Assembly: GCF_050433385.1 (NCBI RefSeq)
Contig: NZ_JBNPXI010000007.1
Coordinates: 1 to 64,000 of the forward strand
DNA: 64,000 nt
Direction: 5' to 3'
DNA from: Brassicibacter mesophilus
Lineage (GTDB): Bacteria > Bacillota > Clostridia > Tissierellales > Proteiniboraceae
Positions 35,918-43,965 of this stretch are shown piece by piece. Every line of letters begins with the position of its first letter. The first letter of the stretch is position 1. A model generated the notes under the pieces. It worked only from the letters and a program-made list of their open reading frames with translations, was not told the DNA's origin and searched no databases. Made by a program: the position numbers and the translations under genes.

Positions 35918-36484
35918 ATGAATGATAAAAGCTCTAGTCGTATTGATATATTATTCTTTCTAATACTATCATTAATCTCAATTGAATTCATAATAATAAA
36001 TAGACCACACTTCTTATATAACCTTGCTGTTATAAGTATTTTTTATATAATCCTTATATTTTTTGAAAATAACTTAATTATTAAATTAGAATCTTATGTA
36101 AAAATACTTATCTCTATAACTGTAATATTTCACCTTGCTGGTGGTCAGCTTTTCAATTTATATATAACATCTTATTGGTTTGATAATTTACTACATTTAT
36201 TAGGTTCTTTTTCCTTTTCTTTATTTTACTATTCAATATTATGTTCATTATTTAATTTTAAAGCAAATTCAAGGGGATTGATATTCATCATTGTTGCTTC
36301 ACTAGGTATATCTGGAGGAGTATTTTTTGAAGTTATAGAGTTTACTTTAGATGAGCTATTTAACAGTAATAATCAACATGGATTAATAGATACTGATCTA
36401 GACATTATATTTAATATAATTGGTTCAATATTAGCAGGCTTATTTATGTCATATAAAAATAACAAAAAAAGAAGAAGCCAGTAA
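35918..36484 (+). CDS. Hypothetical membrane protein (YjdF/DUF2238-like)
   Basis: A 188-residue protein with five or six helices. Conserved-looking acidic/His motifs lie in the second half: FDNLLHLLGSF, GVFFEVIEFTLDE and DTDLDIIFNIIG, arranged as in the DUF2238/YjdF membrane family. GAAAAGAAGG about eleven bases before the ATG gives moderate start support. It is transcribed alone towards the minus-strand ECF-S-like gene. The 252-bp gap before it is very AT-rich with no clear promoter. Function unknown. Confidence 0.6.
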   Translation: MNDKSSSRIDILFFLILSLISIEFIIINRPHFLYNLAVISIFYIILIFFENNLIIKLESYVKILISITVIFHLAGGQLFNLYITSYWFDNLLHLLGSFSFSLFYYSILCSLFNFKANSRGLIFIIVASLGISGGVFFEVIEFTLDELFNSNNQHGLIDTDLDIIFNIIGSILAGLFMSYKNNKKRRSQ

Positions 36485-36506
36485 CATATTCTAGCTACTG
36501 TAAATG

Positions 36507-37070
36507 CTACTGACTGTTAGTTCTATCATGTAATTTAATTCTTTCATAAATAAAATAAGCTATAACTCCACCAATAAAGCCAAACACCAGATGATTAACT
36601 GTTGCTATCTTAATTCCTAATAATAGAAAACCTCTAGGTAAATCAAATATTATTCCTAATATATAGTTTACTAATAACTTTGTCCAGTGTGCAAAAGCAG
36701 CAACTACACCTACTAATAACAGCTTTCTAGACTTATGTGATACAAAGCAAAATATCAAATCAACAGTTACACCAGGAAGAAAATACTTAAAAAATACAAA
36801 AGGACCTTCTTTTCCTAATCCAAACATTACTGCTAATATTCCTGCTATTGTCCCTGCTAATATTCCTGACATGCCCTTGTTATATCTTAAGCAGCAAAAC
36901 ATGAGTATTGCCATCCATATCGCACCTGAGTGCCCTGGGATATTTAATGGTATCTTTATTATTAACTTTGAAATTGCAATAAGAGCTCCACAAAATGTAA
37001 CTGCTATTGTCTCTTTAAGTGATAATCCCCATAAATACTTAATATCTCTCTTTAATCCTACTTCTTTCAA
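36507..37070 (-). CDS. ECF transporter S-component-like membrane protein
   Basis: A 187-residue protein with about six helices. The N-terminal part LKETIAVTFCGALIAISKLIIKIP and the Gly-rich SGILAGTIAGILAVMFGLGKEGP resemble substrate-binding S components of energy-coupling factor transporters, which use a shared EcfAAT module; one is encoded at 52652-55132. Start TTG at 37068-37070, five bases after GGAG, inside the end of the upstream gene (32-bp overlap). Third gene behind the Moco-type riboswitch, so a molybdenum, tungsten or pterin-related substrate is possible. The S-component call is tentative. Confidence 0.55.
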   Translation of the reverse strand: MKEVGLKRDIKYLWGLSLKETIAVTFCGALIAISKLIIKIPLNIPGHSGAIWMAILMFCCLRYNKGMSGILAGTIAGILAVMFGLGKEGPFVFFKYFLPGVTVDLIFCFVSHKSRKLLLVGVVAAFAHWTKLLVNYILGIIFDLPRGFLLLGIKIATVNHLVFGFIGGVIAYFIYERIKLHDRTNSQ

Positions 37071-37773
37071 GAATTCTCCACTCCCCTTTAGTATCTGAGA
37101 CTTTTGATACTAACAGTGTAGGTACGCCCTTTAACATAACAGGTCTGAACCAGTCTCCTACATCAACCATATCATCCATCTCTGGTGAAAGCCCATCTTC
37201 TGTCACAATACGTTCAACACCACTCTTTTCTAATATTTCTCTAGCTGAATAGACTCCTTCCATGTCTCTAATACCTTTTAGCCATACAAATCTTCCATCA
37301 TTACCTGATTTTCTTAACCCTACAGCTGCAAGTGCGCCGATTATACCGTCATTTGTACCTCCATGACCTGATAGATGGATATCAAATTTTTCTGCTAGAT
37401 AAGCAGCTTTTTGCTGTTTCAGTACTTCACATTTTGCACTATTTCCAAATGCTATTATTTCATCAGTAATTTCTATACTTTCTGATATACAAAGTCCTGG
37501 ATCAGAACCTTCTGCACACTCTCTTATTAAAAATTCACTGCAAAGCTTTATTAGCTCGTCCATGTCACAGTATTCATTATACAAGCCTATGCAAAGGGAA
37601 CTATTGTGAGAAGTATACGGTATGTCTTTGGAAACAAAAAGCTGATGCCTAGTAATCCCAGTTATCTCCCCCCAATTATTGTCACTAAGCTCTTTTGCTA
37701 ACATACGAGCTCTATATCCTGTTCCTCTTGTATTAAGGTTATCTGTATCATCAATTGCTATGTAAATCAACAC
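37039..37773 (-). CDS. DDTD-motif protein, TiaS N-terminal-like
   Basis: A 244-residue cytoplasmic protein that opens with IAIDDTDNLNTRGTGYRARML, the nucleotide/metal-binding start seen in TiaS and methanogenesis-marker proteins. A second Gly-rich stretch, LSGHGGTNDGIIGALAAVGLR (about 135-155), also resembles TiaS-type proteins. It lacks the zinc and OB parts of archaeal TiaS, so tRNA agmatidinylation is not implied; bacteria use TilS. It starts 5 bp after the Moco-lipoprotein gene and overlaps the S-like gene, so it belongs to the riboswitch operon. A role in cofactor handling is an inference. Confidence 0.6.
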   Translation of the reverse strand: MLIYIAIDDTDNLNTRGTGYRARMLAKELSDNNWGEITGITRHQLFVSKDIPYTSHNSSLCIGLYNEYCDMDELIKLCSEFLIRECAEGSDPGLCISESIEITDEIIAFGNSAKCEVLKQQKAAYLAEKFDIHLSGHGGTNDGIIGALAAVGLRKSGNDGRFVWLKGIRDMEGVYSAREILEKSGVERIVTEDGLSPEMDDMVDVGDWFRPVMLKGVPTLLVSKVSDTKGEWRILERSRIKERY

Positions 37774-37777
37774 ATTA

Positions 37778-38221
37778 TCACTCCTCTACAACAATCTTGA
37801 TTATATCTTTAACCCAATCTTTTTTAGAAATCGCGTGTGTAGCTAGCTTAACAGTGCCATGATTTGTAATATCAAGTAAAGTTTCTTCATCTACTTGCTC
37901 TCTAGATAAATCTGCCTCTGTCCTCCATGCTCCTACAAATGTTATATTTGAAAAGTCATTTATCCCTGAATCTTTAAGAACATCTAACACTGATGGTCCT
38001 TCTTCTGTCTTTCCTTCTGCTTCCATAGTTTTTTTATCCATCGCATTTATATCTTCTATTGTATAACTCTTCATGAGCTTTTCGTTTAACATTACTTTCA
38101 CAGTATAATCCTCAATTTCTCTACCTTCACCTTTATTTCCGTTTCCTGCTGAGCTTTGAGAACAGGCTGTCAAGCTAATCACTAATAGAAAAATAATTAA
38201 AAATAAGTTTCTTTTTTTCAA
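37778..38221 (-). CDS. Lipoprotein with molybdopterin oxidoreductase-like (SUOX fold) domain
   Basis: A 147-residue lipoprotein: signal peptide with Cys20 (SLTAC), then a domain with VLDVLKDSGI, ITFVGAWRTEADLSREQ and KLATHAISKKDWVKDI. This resembles a piece of the sulfite-oxidase-type molybdopterin fold, as in small clostridial proteins labelled molybdopterin-dependent oxidoreductase. It is too short to be a full enzyme and may be a binding protein. Start TTG at 38219-38221, seven bases after GGAGG. First gene after the Moco-type riboswitch and its terminator. Confidence 0.65.
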   Translation of the reverse strand: MKKRNLFLIIFLLVISLTACSQSSAGNGNKGEGREIEDYTVKVMLNEKLMKSYTIEDINAMDKKTMEAEGKTEEGPSVLDVLKDSGINDFSNITFVGAWRTEADLSREQVDEETLLDITNHGTVKLATHAISKKDWVKDIIKIVVEE

Positions 38222-38240
38222 ATCATCTACCTCCATTTTT

Positions 38241-38278
38241 AAAAATAAAACTGCTCTTTCTTCAGCGGAAAGAGCAGT
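38241..38278 (-). terminator. Expression-platform terminator of the Moco-type riboswitch
   Basis: A 10-bp stem (38250-38259 with 38269-38278) with a 9-base loop, then a U-rich tract (TTTTATTTTT on the minus strand, 38250-38241). It ends just before the Shine-Dalgarno site of the lipoprotein gene. Confidence 0.8.
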
Positions 38279-38312
38279 ATGATTTATAGTAGCATAATAA
38301 TAAGCAAGTTTT

Positions 38313-38443
38313 ATATAATCAAGCTATTTCTCCTTTCCACTTAGGGAGGCATCATCATTTCTAACAATACCCTATCGGTCTGTTTCCATAGTACAATACA
38401 TTAGGTGTTACAGACTCGGAGCATATTTTTAACTTGATTATAT
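38313..38443 (-). promoter_or_regulatory. Molybdenum/tungsten cofactor (Moco/Tuco) riboswitch candidate
   Basis: On the minus strand the RNA has a P1 closed by CAAGTTA and TAGCTTG (the flanks are complementary over 11 bp: 38433-38443 with 38313-38323). In order it holds CTCCGAG, then CCGATAGGG, then GCCTCCC...GGAAAGGAG, which I recall as conserved blocks of the Moco RNA motif. A terminator follows, so the ligand would attenuate transcription. A TTGACA (38466-38461) with a TATAAT 18 bases on lies right upstream; this -10 overlaps the outer P1 arm, so P1 may be only 7 bp. The downstream lipoprotein has a Moco-like domain. Confidence 0.7.
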
Positions 38444-38477
38444 TATACACTAATTCAGTATGTCAACAAAGCTATTA

Positions 38478-38753
38478 TTATTCCTTGGATTTAAGAAACT
38501 TTGAAAACCAAGTGTTATTCTTTTTATTTTCTATCTTATGAACTTCGTCGATTTCTATATGAAATTTATTACAGATATCTAAAATATCATCTTGCATTTC
38601 ACATGGAAATTCTGCTGCTGTTCCACAACTTGAGCTAACTTGTCTTGGAACAGGCATTAATTTTACGTTTATATTTTGCTGCTTTAATTCTTTTTCAAAG
38701 TTTAATGCATGATTTGTTGTATGAAATGTCACTATACAATAGTACTGATTCAA
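38478..38753 (-). CDS. DUF3343 domain protein
   Basis: A 91-residue protein of the DUF3343 family (FHTTNHALNFEKELKQQNI, LMPVPRQVSSSCGTA). Members often lie beside TusA/YedF and YedE genes in selenium-using anaerobes. The conserved SSCG cysteine could take part in sulfur or selenium transfer. Start TTG at 38751-38753, about five bases after AGGTGA. Ten bp after the tusA-like gene in the same direction. Biochemical role unknown. Confidence 0.8.
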   Translation of the reverse strand: MNQYYCIVTFHTTNHALNFEKELKQQNINVKLMPVPRQVSSSCGTAAEFPCEMQDDILDICNKFHIEIDEVHKIENKKNNTWFSKFLKSKE

Positions 38754-38762
38754 TTATCTCAC

Positions 38763-38975
38763 CTATTTTCTAATAGTTAAACAAAAATCATCTTCATTTT
38801 CTTTTACATCAACCTTTAATCCTTGGCCAGTTGCATATCTTTTTATATTCTCAACTGCAACCATTGCATCAACTAGCACTTCTAATACATCTGAATTATT
38901 TTCTTCCATAGCTCTTTTAGTCATAATAACTGGTTCGGGACAAGATCTTCCTCTAGCATCAACTATATTAGACAT
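38763..38975 (-). CDS. TusA/YedF-type sulfurtransferase
   Basis: A 70-residue TusA-fold protein with the signature ARGRSCPEPVIMTKRAM (CPxP, catalytic Cys12) near its N-terminus. It carries persulfide or possibly selenide sulfur-family groups. The genes on both sides (YedE permease, overlapping by 8 bp, and DUF3343) form the arrangement linked to selenium metabolism. It lacks the C-terminal extension of full-length selenium YedF proteins, because that part (DUF3343) is encoded separately. Confidence 0.88.
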   Translation of the reverse strand: MSNIVDARGRSCPEPVIMTKRAMEENNSDVLEVLVDAMVAVENIKRYATGQGLKVDVKENEDDFCLTIRK

Positions 38976-40074
38976 TAGCTTGACCTCCCTCTTTTTGAAT
39001 AAGTACTTTTCTGTTTTTATTTACACTTGAAATAACAGATACTGCTATAGCAATAACAGCAATGAACCCTATTATTACAGCAATTTTACCATTTGCAGGC
39101 ACTCCTTTTGGACTTGCTGCTAATCCAAAGTTATGTGCAAACGCAGCTCCAACTATAAGTCCTAATATAGTAACTGCTGCATCTGTATCGCCTTCTCCAG
39201 CTAGTATTGTTTGTCTAAGAGGACATCCTCCTAATAATACTGCAGTTAATCCAACTAATGCCATACCTAAAAAGTTCCAAACATGATCTGCATGAGCTAT
39301 AGGTTGGCCTTCAAAGCCTATTTTGAAGGTTTCAAAGTTAAAGATCAAATTACCCAATAGTGCAAAAACAAAAATACCTATTAGTCCCCATAAAAAATGG
39401 AAATCTTTTATTAAAAATGCATCTCTAAATCCACCAGCTGTACATAGTCTAGTTCTTTGAAGTACCCCACCAACTAATAAACCAGCTATTAATGATATCG
39501 CTATAGGAGCTGCCATTGAGCCAGGTCCCTCTTGGCTAAATAGAATAAAGCTAGGTCCTACTATTAGTAGCACTAATAGTACAATAGCTATAGTTGGCAT
39601 CGTATATCCAGCTGCTTGTGTTTGCTTTACACTTCTACCCAAAGTAAATCCTCTCTTTAGGAATTGTATAGCTATCAAAATACCTGCTATGTATCCAACT
39701 ACTCCTACTAATGCATTCAAATCGCCATTTGCGAGCCTTAATATCATTCTTAGTGGACATCCTAAAAATACTAATGCTCCAATCATCAAGAAAAATCCTA
39801 ATATAAATCTTAAAATAGGAGATGAACCTCCTCTTGCTTTAAATTCGCCCTTAAATTTTGCAATAATAAAAGCACCTAAAATAAATCCTGGGATCTCAGG
39901 ACGAATGTATTGCACTACTGCAGCTCTGTGTAACCCTAATGCTCCTGCAATATCCCTATAGAAACAAGCTACACAAACACCCATGTTAACAGGGTTTCCA
40001 AACTTAACTAATAATGCTGCTAAAACACCCACTAATGCTCCTGAACCAACAATTAACCATTTGTTGTTCTTCAT
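38968..40074 (-). CDS. yedE: YedE family selenium (or sulfur) transporter
   Basis: A 368-residue membrane protein of the YeeE/YedE family, with two repeats each holding a conserved Cys motif: FLGCPLRMILRLANGD and LLGGCPLRQTILAGEGD. Related TsuA (YeeE) imports thiosulfate through such cysteines; the YedE branch next to TusA/DUF3343 is predicted to serve selenium metabolism. First gene of a three-gene operon. The substrate choice between sulfur and selenium compounds comes from context. Confidence 0.85.
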   Translation of the reverse strand: MKNNKWLIVGSGALVGVLAALLVKFGNPVNMGVCVACFYRDIAGALGLHRAAVVQYIRPEIPGFILGAFIIAKFKGEFKARGGSSPILRFILGFFLMIGALVFLGCPLRMILRLANGDLNALVGVVGYIAGILIAIQFLKRGFTLGRSVKQTQAAGYTMPTIAIVLLVLLIVGPSFILFSQEGPGSMAAPIAISLIAGLLVGGVLQRTRLCTAGGFRDAFLIKDFHFLWGLIGIFVFALLGNLIFNFETFKIGFEGQPIAHADHVWNFLGMALVGLTAVLLGGCPLRQTILAGEGDTDAAVTILGLIVGAAFAHNFGLAASPKGVPANGKIAVIIGFIAVIAIAVSVISSVNKNRKVLIQKEGGQANV

Positions 40075-40281
40075 TTATCTCCCTCCAGTTCTAATTATTC
40101 CAATATGATTATATTAAAATTGAAGAATTTTTAACAATAATTTTTTTCTATACATTTCCTTTATTCTATAGAATTTCCAAATAGTATCATATGATTTTCC
40201 TCACCTTTTCTGTTTTAAATCATATTATAGTATAAATAAATCTTTGTTTTTATTTTACTTTATATGGAGGGATATTTTTTT

Positions 40282-40716
40282 ATGAATGATAATATTCAAA
40301 ATAAAATACAACAGCTTATAAGGAGATTTAGACATGCTAGATTTGTCCACAATGGTCGTACTTTAGAGGAAGGTATTGATTGCCTAGGATTTGTGATACT
40401 TTTTTATAAGGAATTCGGGGTAGATATACCTAGTGATGATGGTAAACTAGTTGAGAAAGATTGGTACAAAGCTGACCCTGAAAGATACATAAGAGGCATT
40501 AAAAGCTTAAATCGTAAAGAAGTGAGTCTAGAATCTCTTCAGCCACTGGATTTGGTTTATTTTGTCATAAATCATGATGTTATTACTCACACTGGTATAA
40601 TGATAAACGAAGGAGAATTTGTTCATATGTCTCCTAAAAGAGGTTTATTAGTAAGCAAGCTTGAACGTCACTGGAAACGAAGATTTAGAGGAGCTATTAG
40701 AGTGATAGAAGAATAA
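40282..40716 (+). CDS. NlpC/P60-type cysteine hydrolase
   Basis: A 144-residue small protein with the catalytic Cys in EGIDCLGFV (about 31), the His in THTGIMI (about 111) and a third polar residue, the NlpC/P60 triad order. There is no signal peptide or cell-wall-binding domain, so the target may be cytoplasmic or a small peptide. An ATG at 40264 is part of the Shine-Dalgarno site (ATGGAGGG), so the ATG at 40282, ten bases after GGAGGG, is taken as start. Monocistronic. Confidence 0.78.
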   Translation: MNDNIQNKIQQLIRRFRHARFVHNGRTLEEGIDCLGFVILFYKEFGVDIPSDDGKLVEKDWYKADPERYIRGIKSLNRKEVSLESLQPLDLVYFVINHDVITHTGIMINEGEFVHMSPKRGLLVSKLERHWKRRFRGAIRVIEE

Positions 40717-40732
40717 AATATTATTTATATTA

Positions 40733-40764
40733 AAAAAGAGAGGCAACTATTTGTCTCTCTTTTT
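40733..40764. terminator. Bidirectional terminator
   Basis: A 14-bp stem (40733-40746 with 40751-40764, one G-T pair) and a 4-base loop between convergent genes. Confidence 0.8.
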
Positions 40765-40768
40765 GATT

Positions 40769-41500
40769 CTATCTTATTGTATTTTTAGTAAACTCGTACG
40801 ATGCTATACCTACTGCTAGAGATAGATTCAATGAATCTATTTCATTGTTATGAGGTATAATGACACTTGTTCCTATGTCTAAAAAATCATCACTTAATCC
40901 GCTTCCTTCATTCCCAAACACTAGAGAAAATGGTGTAAGTTCATTTGGTTTTACAGTAGGCAAAGACTCTTTGGCATTAAGCATAAATGTGTATATATCA
41001 TGATTAAATAAGTTCATATAATCATTAAAACTATCAAAATACTGAAATGAAAGTTTAAAAACAGCTCCCATAGATGATCTGATTACTTTAGGATCATATA
41101 TATCTACTGCTGGTCTTACAATAGCTAGTTCCCTTATGCCAAAGCCCATTATTGTTCTTATTATTGTACCTAAGTTACCCATATCACTAGGATTTACTAG
41201 AACTACATGATTATTAAATTCACTTAGTTTAATATCATACTTTTTGAATACTCCTATTGCATAGCAGTTTTCCTTCTTGCTTATTCTATTTATTGCTTTA
41301 TCATTTATCTGAATTTCTATATTTTTCTTTTTACATATATCTAATATTTTTATGACGCCTTGGTTCTCCATACCGTTTTGGCTAATAACTACTTTTATAA
41401 CTTTATGTGCTTGAAAGTTAAGAAGCTCTAGTGTTGGGAATACTCCCAGAGAGTATGAGTAATCAAAGTCCTTTTTGTATGACTTAAGTTGTACATCCAT
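40769..41500 (-). CDS. TrmH family (SPOUT) RNA 2'-O-methyltransferase
   Basis: A 243-residue SPOUT methyltransferase with the three motifs NPSDMGNLGTIIRT (about 123-136), FGNEGSGLS (about 192-200) and NEIDSLNLSLAVGIA (about 212-226), which form the knotted SAM site. It modifies a ribose in tRNA or rRNA. The N-terminal part is shorter than a full L30e-like domain. The specific nucleotide cannot be assigned. Confidence 0.88.
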   Translation of the reverse strand: MDVQLKSYKKDFDYSYSLGVFPTLELLNFQAHKVIKVVISQNGMENQGVIKILDICKKKNIEIQINDKAINRISKKENCYAIGVFKKYDIKLSEFNNHVVLVNPSDMGNLGTIIRTIMGFGIRELAIVRPAVDIYDPKVIRSSMGAVFKLSFQYFDSFNDYMNLFNHDIYTFMLNAKESLPTVKPNELTPFSLVFGNEGSGLSDDFLDIGTSVIIPHNNEIDSLNLSLAVGIASYEFTKNTIR

Positions 41501-41577
41501 TATAATACCTCCAATATATTCTTATATATCCTTCACATTATTGTACTTAATTGCTCTTATAATATGTATTATTGCTT

Positions 41578-41853
41578 TCAGTTTTCAGTATTTGAAGTCA
41601 TACTTAGCTTTTGATTTCTTATATATAACAACATGTCTATTGTAACCATTCCCATATTAAGCATATATAAATATATTACATTATCAAAGCTATAGAATAT
41701 TTTGTTCAATATTCCTGCTGCATAACCAAAAAGTATTACAATTAAAAATAATAAGCTTTTCCCTCCTACAGATTTAGATTTATATGACTTGTAGATTGAA
41801 AATGGCCATGCAAATCCAAAACATAGAAGCATAATTATCTCAAAAATACTCAT
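41578..41853 (-). CDS. Small PQ-loop/SemiSWEET-like membrane protein
   Basis: A 91-residue protein with three helices. The first carries GFAWPFSIYKSYKSKSVGGKS, similar to the PQ-loop region of SemiSWEET sugar transporters, which work as dimers of three-helix subunits. The PQ pair itself is replaced (WP), so transport of sugar is not certain. AGGGGGA upstream supports the start. It stands alone between TrmH and the transporter remnant. Confidence 0.6.
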   Translation of the reverse strand: MSIFEIIMLLCFGFAWPFSIYKSYKSKSVGGKSLLFLIVILFGYAAGILNKIFYSFDNVIYLYMLNMGMVTIDMLLYIRNQKLSMTSNTEN

Positions 41854-41938
41854 CTGTATTGTCCCCCTTACAGTTAGTCAATATTTTACTCCAAAATTAT
41901 TATACTACTTTTTCTAAATAAATGCTTAAAATATATAA

Positions 41939-41979
41939 AAGCCTCTTTTCATTATATAAAATAAAATGCAAAGAGGCTT
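41939..41979 (-). terminator. Terminator of the interrupted transporter gene
   Basis: AAGCCTCTTT (41939-41948) pairs with AAAGAGGCTT (41970-41979). The loop is long (21 bases), and on the minus strand TTTATATATT follows. Confidence 0.6.
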
Positions 41980-42028
41980 AATACTATATTTTTAAAAATG
42001 AAGCTAAAGAAGTATTACTTATTTCATA

Positions 42029-43342
42029 TCATATCAAAAATATTGCTAATACCGTCGTAACAACTAGCCCAATAACAACAGGTACTAGATTTCTCCGTGC
42101 TAGATCAAATGGATCAACACCACATATAGCAGCAGCAGGAATTAATGCCCATGGCACTAAAGTTCCTCCACCAACCCATATACCTGCAATCTGACCCAAT
42201 GCAGTTAACGTAGCAGTCCCATAGCCTATGGAAGCTGAAAACAAACGAGCTACAGACCCAGCAAGTGATATACCAGAAAAACCTGAACCATCAAGACCAG
42301 TTATTGCACCTACTGCAGTTAATGTTATGGATCCTATTCCTGCATTTAATGGCACTGTATTTGCTAAAGCTACTCCTAGGTCATTTACTATTCCATGTGA
42401 GCCTGATGGAAGTACTTCGCCAAATATGCTTATAAACCCTGAATCTCCTAGATAAAAGAATGCTGCTATAGGTATAACAGGCCCAAACACTTTAAATCCA
42501 AAATGGAATCCCTCTATTAGATATGATGTTATTTCTTCTAGTCCTCTATTCTTATGCTGTAGTAATGAAAGTAGTATAAGTATGAATACTGCTGTTCCTC
42601 CTATTAATGCTGTTGCATCTCCACCTTGAAGCTTTGCAATATACATTATTACTACGTCTACTATAAATAAAATTGGTACTACTATAGCTAATGTTTTTTT
42701 AGTTTTTGGTGATAATGTCTTTTTAGATTCAGCTTTTTCCTTATCCGTTTCTTTTTTCTGATCATATGCACCTAAACTATCAGCTTTAAGCAATCCTTTC
42801 TTCATATCACGTCTTAAGAGCCAGAAAGCAATTATGGTAGTTACAATGCCCATAGTAAATACTAAAGGTACACTTGCGGATACAACATCTGCAACTGGTA
42901 TTCCTGCTGCATCAGCTGTAAGTTTAGGCGCTCCTTGAATAACAAAATCACTAGAGAGTGCTATGCCATGACCAAATAAATTCATTGCCACAGCAACACC
43001 TATTGCAGGAAGACCTACTCTTATAGCGACAGGTAACAGTACTGCTCCCATAAGAGCCACTGCAGGTGAAGGCCAGAAAAACCATGATATAACCATCATT
43101 AGTATCCCTATTATCCAGTAAGCCAGTGTAGGAGTTTTGATGAGTTTTGTAAAGGGTAATATCATTACTTCATTAACTCCTGTTTTGGATAGTACGTTAC
43201 TCATAGCTACAATAATTGATATTATAAGTATCGTTCCTAGCAGCTCTGTAATAGCATATATGAAGCTGTTAAATATCCCTATGACAGATTGGTATAATGA
43301 GCTAGTTGCAATAAGTCCTAATATAAATATACCGATAATACA
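42029..43342 (-). CDS. Interrupted membrane transporter, main (3') part
   Basis: Codons 33-469 of a predicted multi-pass carrier (about 12 helices; GTP-independent secondary transporter type). The first in-frame ATG is at 43204, yet coding continues without start or stop upstream to 43342 and reads CIIGIFILGLIATSS, a second transmembrane helix. No Shine-Dalgarno site exists here. The missing start and first helix are at 46402-46500, beyond the serine-recombinase element. Rejoining at CATA gives LV-CIIGIF in one frame. As it stands the gene cannot make a complete protein. Family uncertain; blocks such as GFHFGFKVFGPVIPIAAF suggest an anion or organic-acid carrier. Confidence 0.8.
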   Translation of the reverse strand, partial: CIIGIFILGLIATSSLYQSVIGIFNSFIYAITELLGTILIISIIVAMSNVLSKTGVNEVMILPFTKLIKTPTLAYWIIGILMMVISWFFWPSPAVALMGAVLLPVAIRVGLPAIGVAVAMNLFGHGIALSSDFVIQGAPKLTADAAGIPVADVVSASVPLVFTMGIVTTIIAFWLLRRDMKKGLLKADSLGAYDQKKETDKEKAESKKTLSPKTKKTLAIVVPILFIVDVVIMYIAKLQGGDATALIGGTAVFILILLSLLQHKNRGLEEITSYLIEGFHFGFKVFGPVIPIAAFFYLGDSGFISIFGEVLPSGSHGIVNDLGVALANTVPLNAGIGSITLTAVGAITGLDGSGFSGISLAGSVARLFSASIGYGTATLTALGQIAGIWVGGGTLVPWALIPAAAICGVDPFDLARRNLVPVVIGLVVTTVLAIFLI

Positions 43343-43364
43343 TAGTAACGTAATTTGTGTCTAT
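43341..43364. other. Left attachment junction of the serine-recombinase element
   Basis: Core CATA (43341-43344) followed inward by AACGTAATTTGTGTCTAT (43347-43364). To the left is transporter coding sequence. Confidence 0.75.
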
Positions 43365-43939
43365 TTGATCCACTTGTCCATGCTGACAATTTTATGACTC
43401 AGCATTTTTTCTATTAGCTTATCAGGTGCTTCATCAATTAACATTACATTTCTATGCTCTTCCTTAATAAATCCCTCTTCAACCATGTGCTCTAAGAAAG
43501 CATTAAACATTTCATAAAAGTTATTAATATTGAGTATGCCTATTGGTTTTTTATGATATCCTAACTGATACCATGTAAATACCTCAGATAACTCCTCTAT
43601 AGTTCCTATACCACCAGGCAAAGCTATAAACCCGTCTGCTAGCTCATACATTTTAGCCTTTCTTTCATGCATTCCATCAACTATGTGTAGCTCAGTCAAC
43701 TCTACATGCTCAACCTTTTCATAAATTTTCTTCGGAATCACACCAGTAACTCTACCACCATTTTCTAGTACTGTACGTGCAAGCTCACCCATTAGTCCTA
43801 CGTTTCCACCGCCATATACAAGCTCTATCCCTTTTGAAACGAGGTATTTACCTAGTCCTTGTGCTTTCTTTCTATAGGCTTCATTCTTCCCAAAGCTTGA
43901 TCCACAAAAAACACACACTCTTTTTATCTTATTTGTCAT
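43361..43939 (-). CDS. LOG family protein (TIGR00730)
   Basis: A 192-residue Rossmann-like protein with GGGNVGLMGELART and the signature PGGIGTIEELSEVFTWYQLG. LOG proteins hydrolyse nucleoside 5'-monophosphates to free base and ribose phosphate; in plants and some bacteria this releases cytokinins, elsewhere it is a nucleotide phosphoribohydrolase. Its TAG stop (43361-43363) lies inside the left att arm of the element. It ends in the same frame as the transporter remnant. Twenty-six bp behind the nitroreductase gene, so probably one transcript of element cargo. Confidence 0.88.
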   Translation of the reverse strand: MTNKIKRVCVFCGSSFGKNEAYRKKAQGLGKYLVSKGIELVYGGGNVGLMGELARTVLENGGRVTGVIPKKIYEKVEHVELTELHIVDGMHERKAKMYELADGFIALPGGIGTIEELSEVFTWYQLGYHKKPIGILNINNFYEMFNAFLEHMVEEGFIKEEHRNVMLIDEAPDKLIEKMLSHKIVSMDKWIK

Positions 43940-43965
43940 TTGATTTTTCCTCCCTAACCTAATGT

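Noticed and set aside
42029..43204. Treating the ORF from ATG 43204 as a complete transporter gene
   Set aside because: Coding continues upstream to 43342 with a hydrophobic helix and no Shine-Dalgarno site at 43204; the true 5' end is at 46402-46500.
43361..43363. Stop-codon readthrough joining the LOG protein to the transporter
   Set aside because: The two frames are in phase across TAG, but the TAG belongs to the att arm of the element; insertion explains the geometry and a LOG-transporter fusion makes no known sense.
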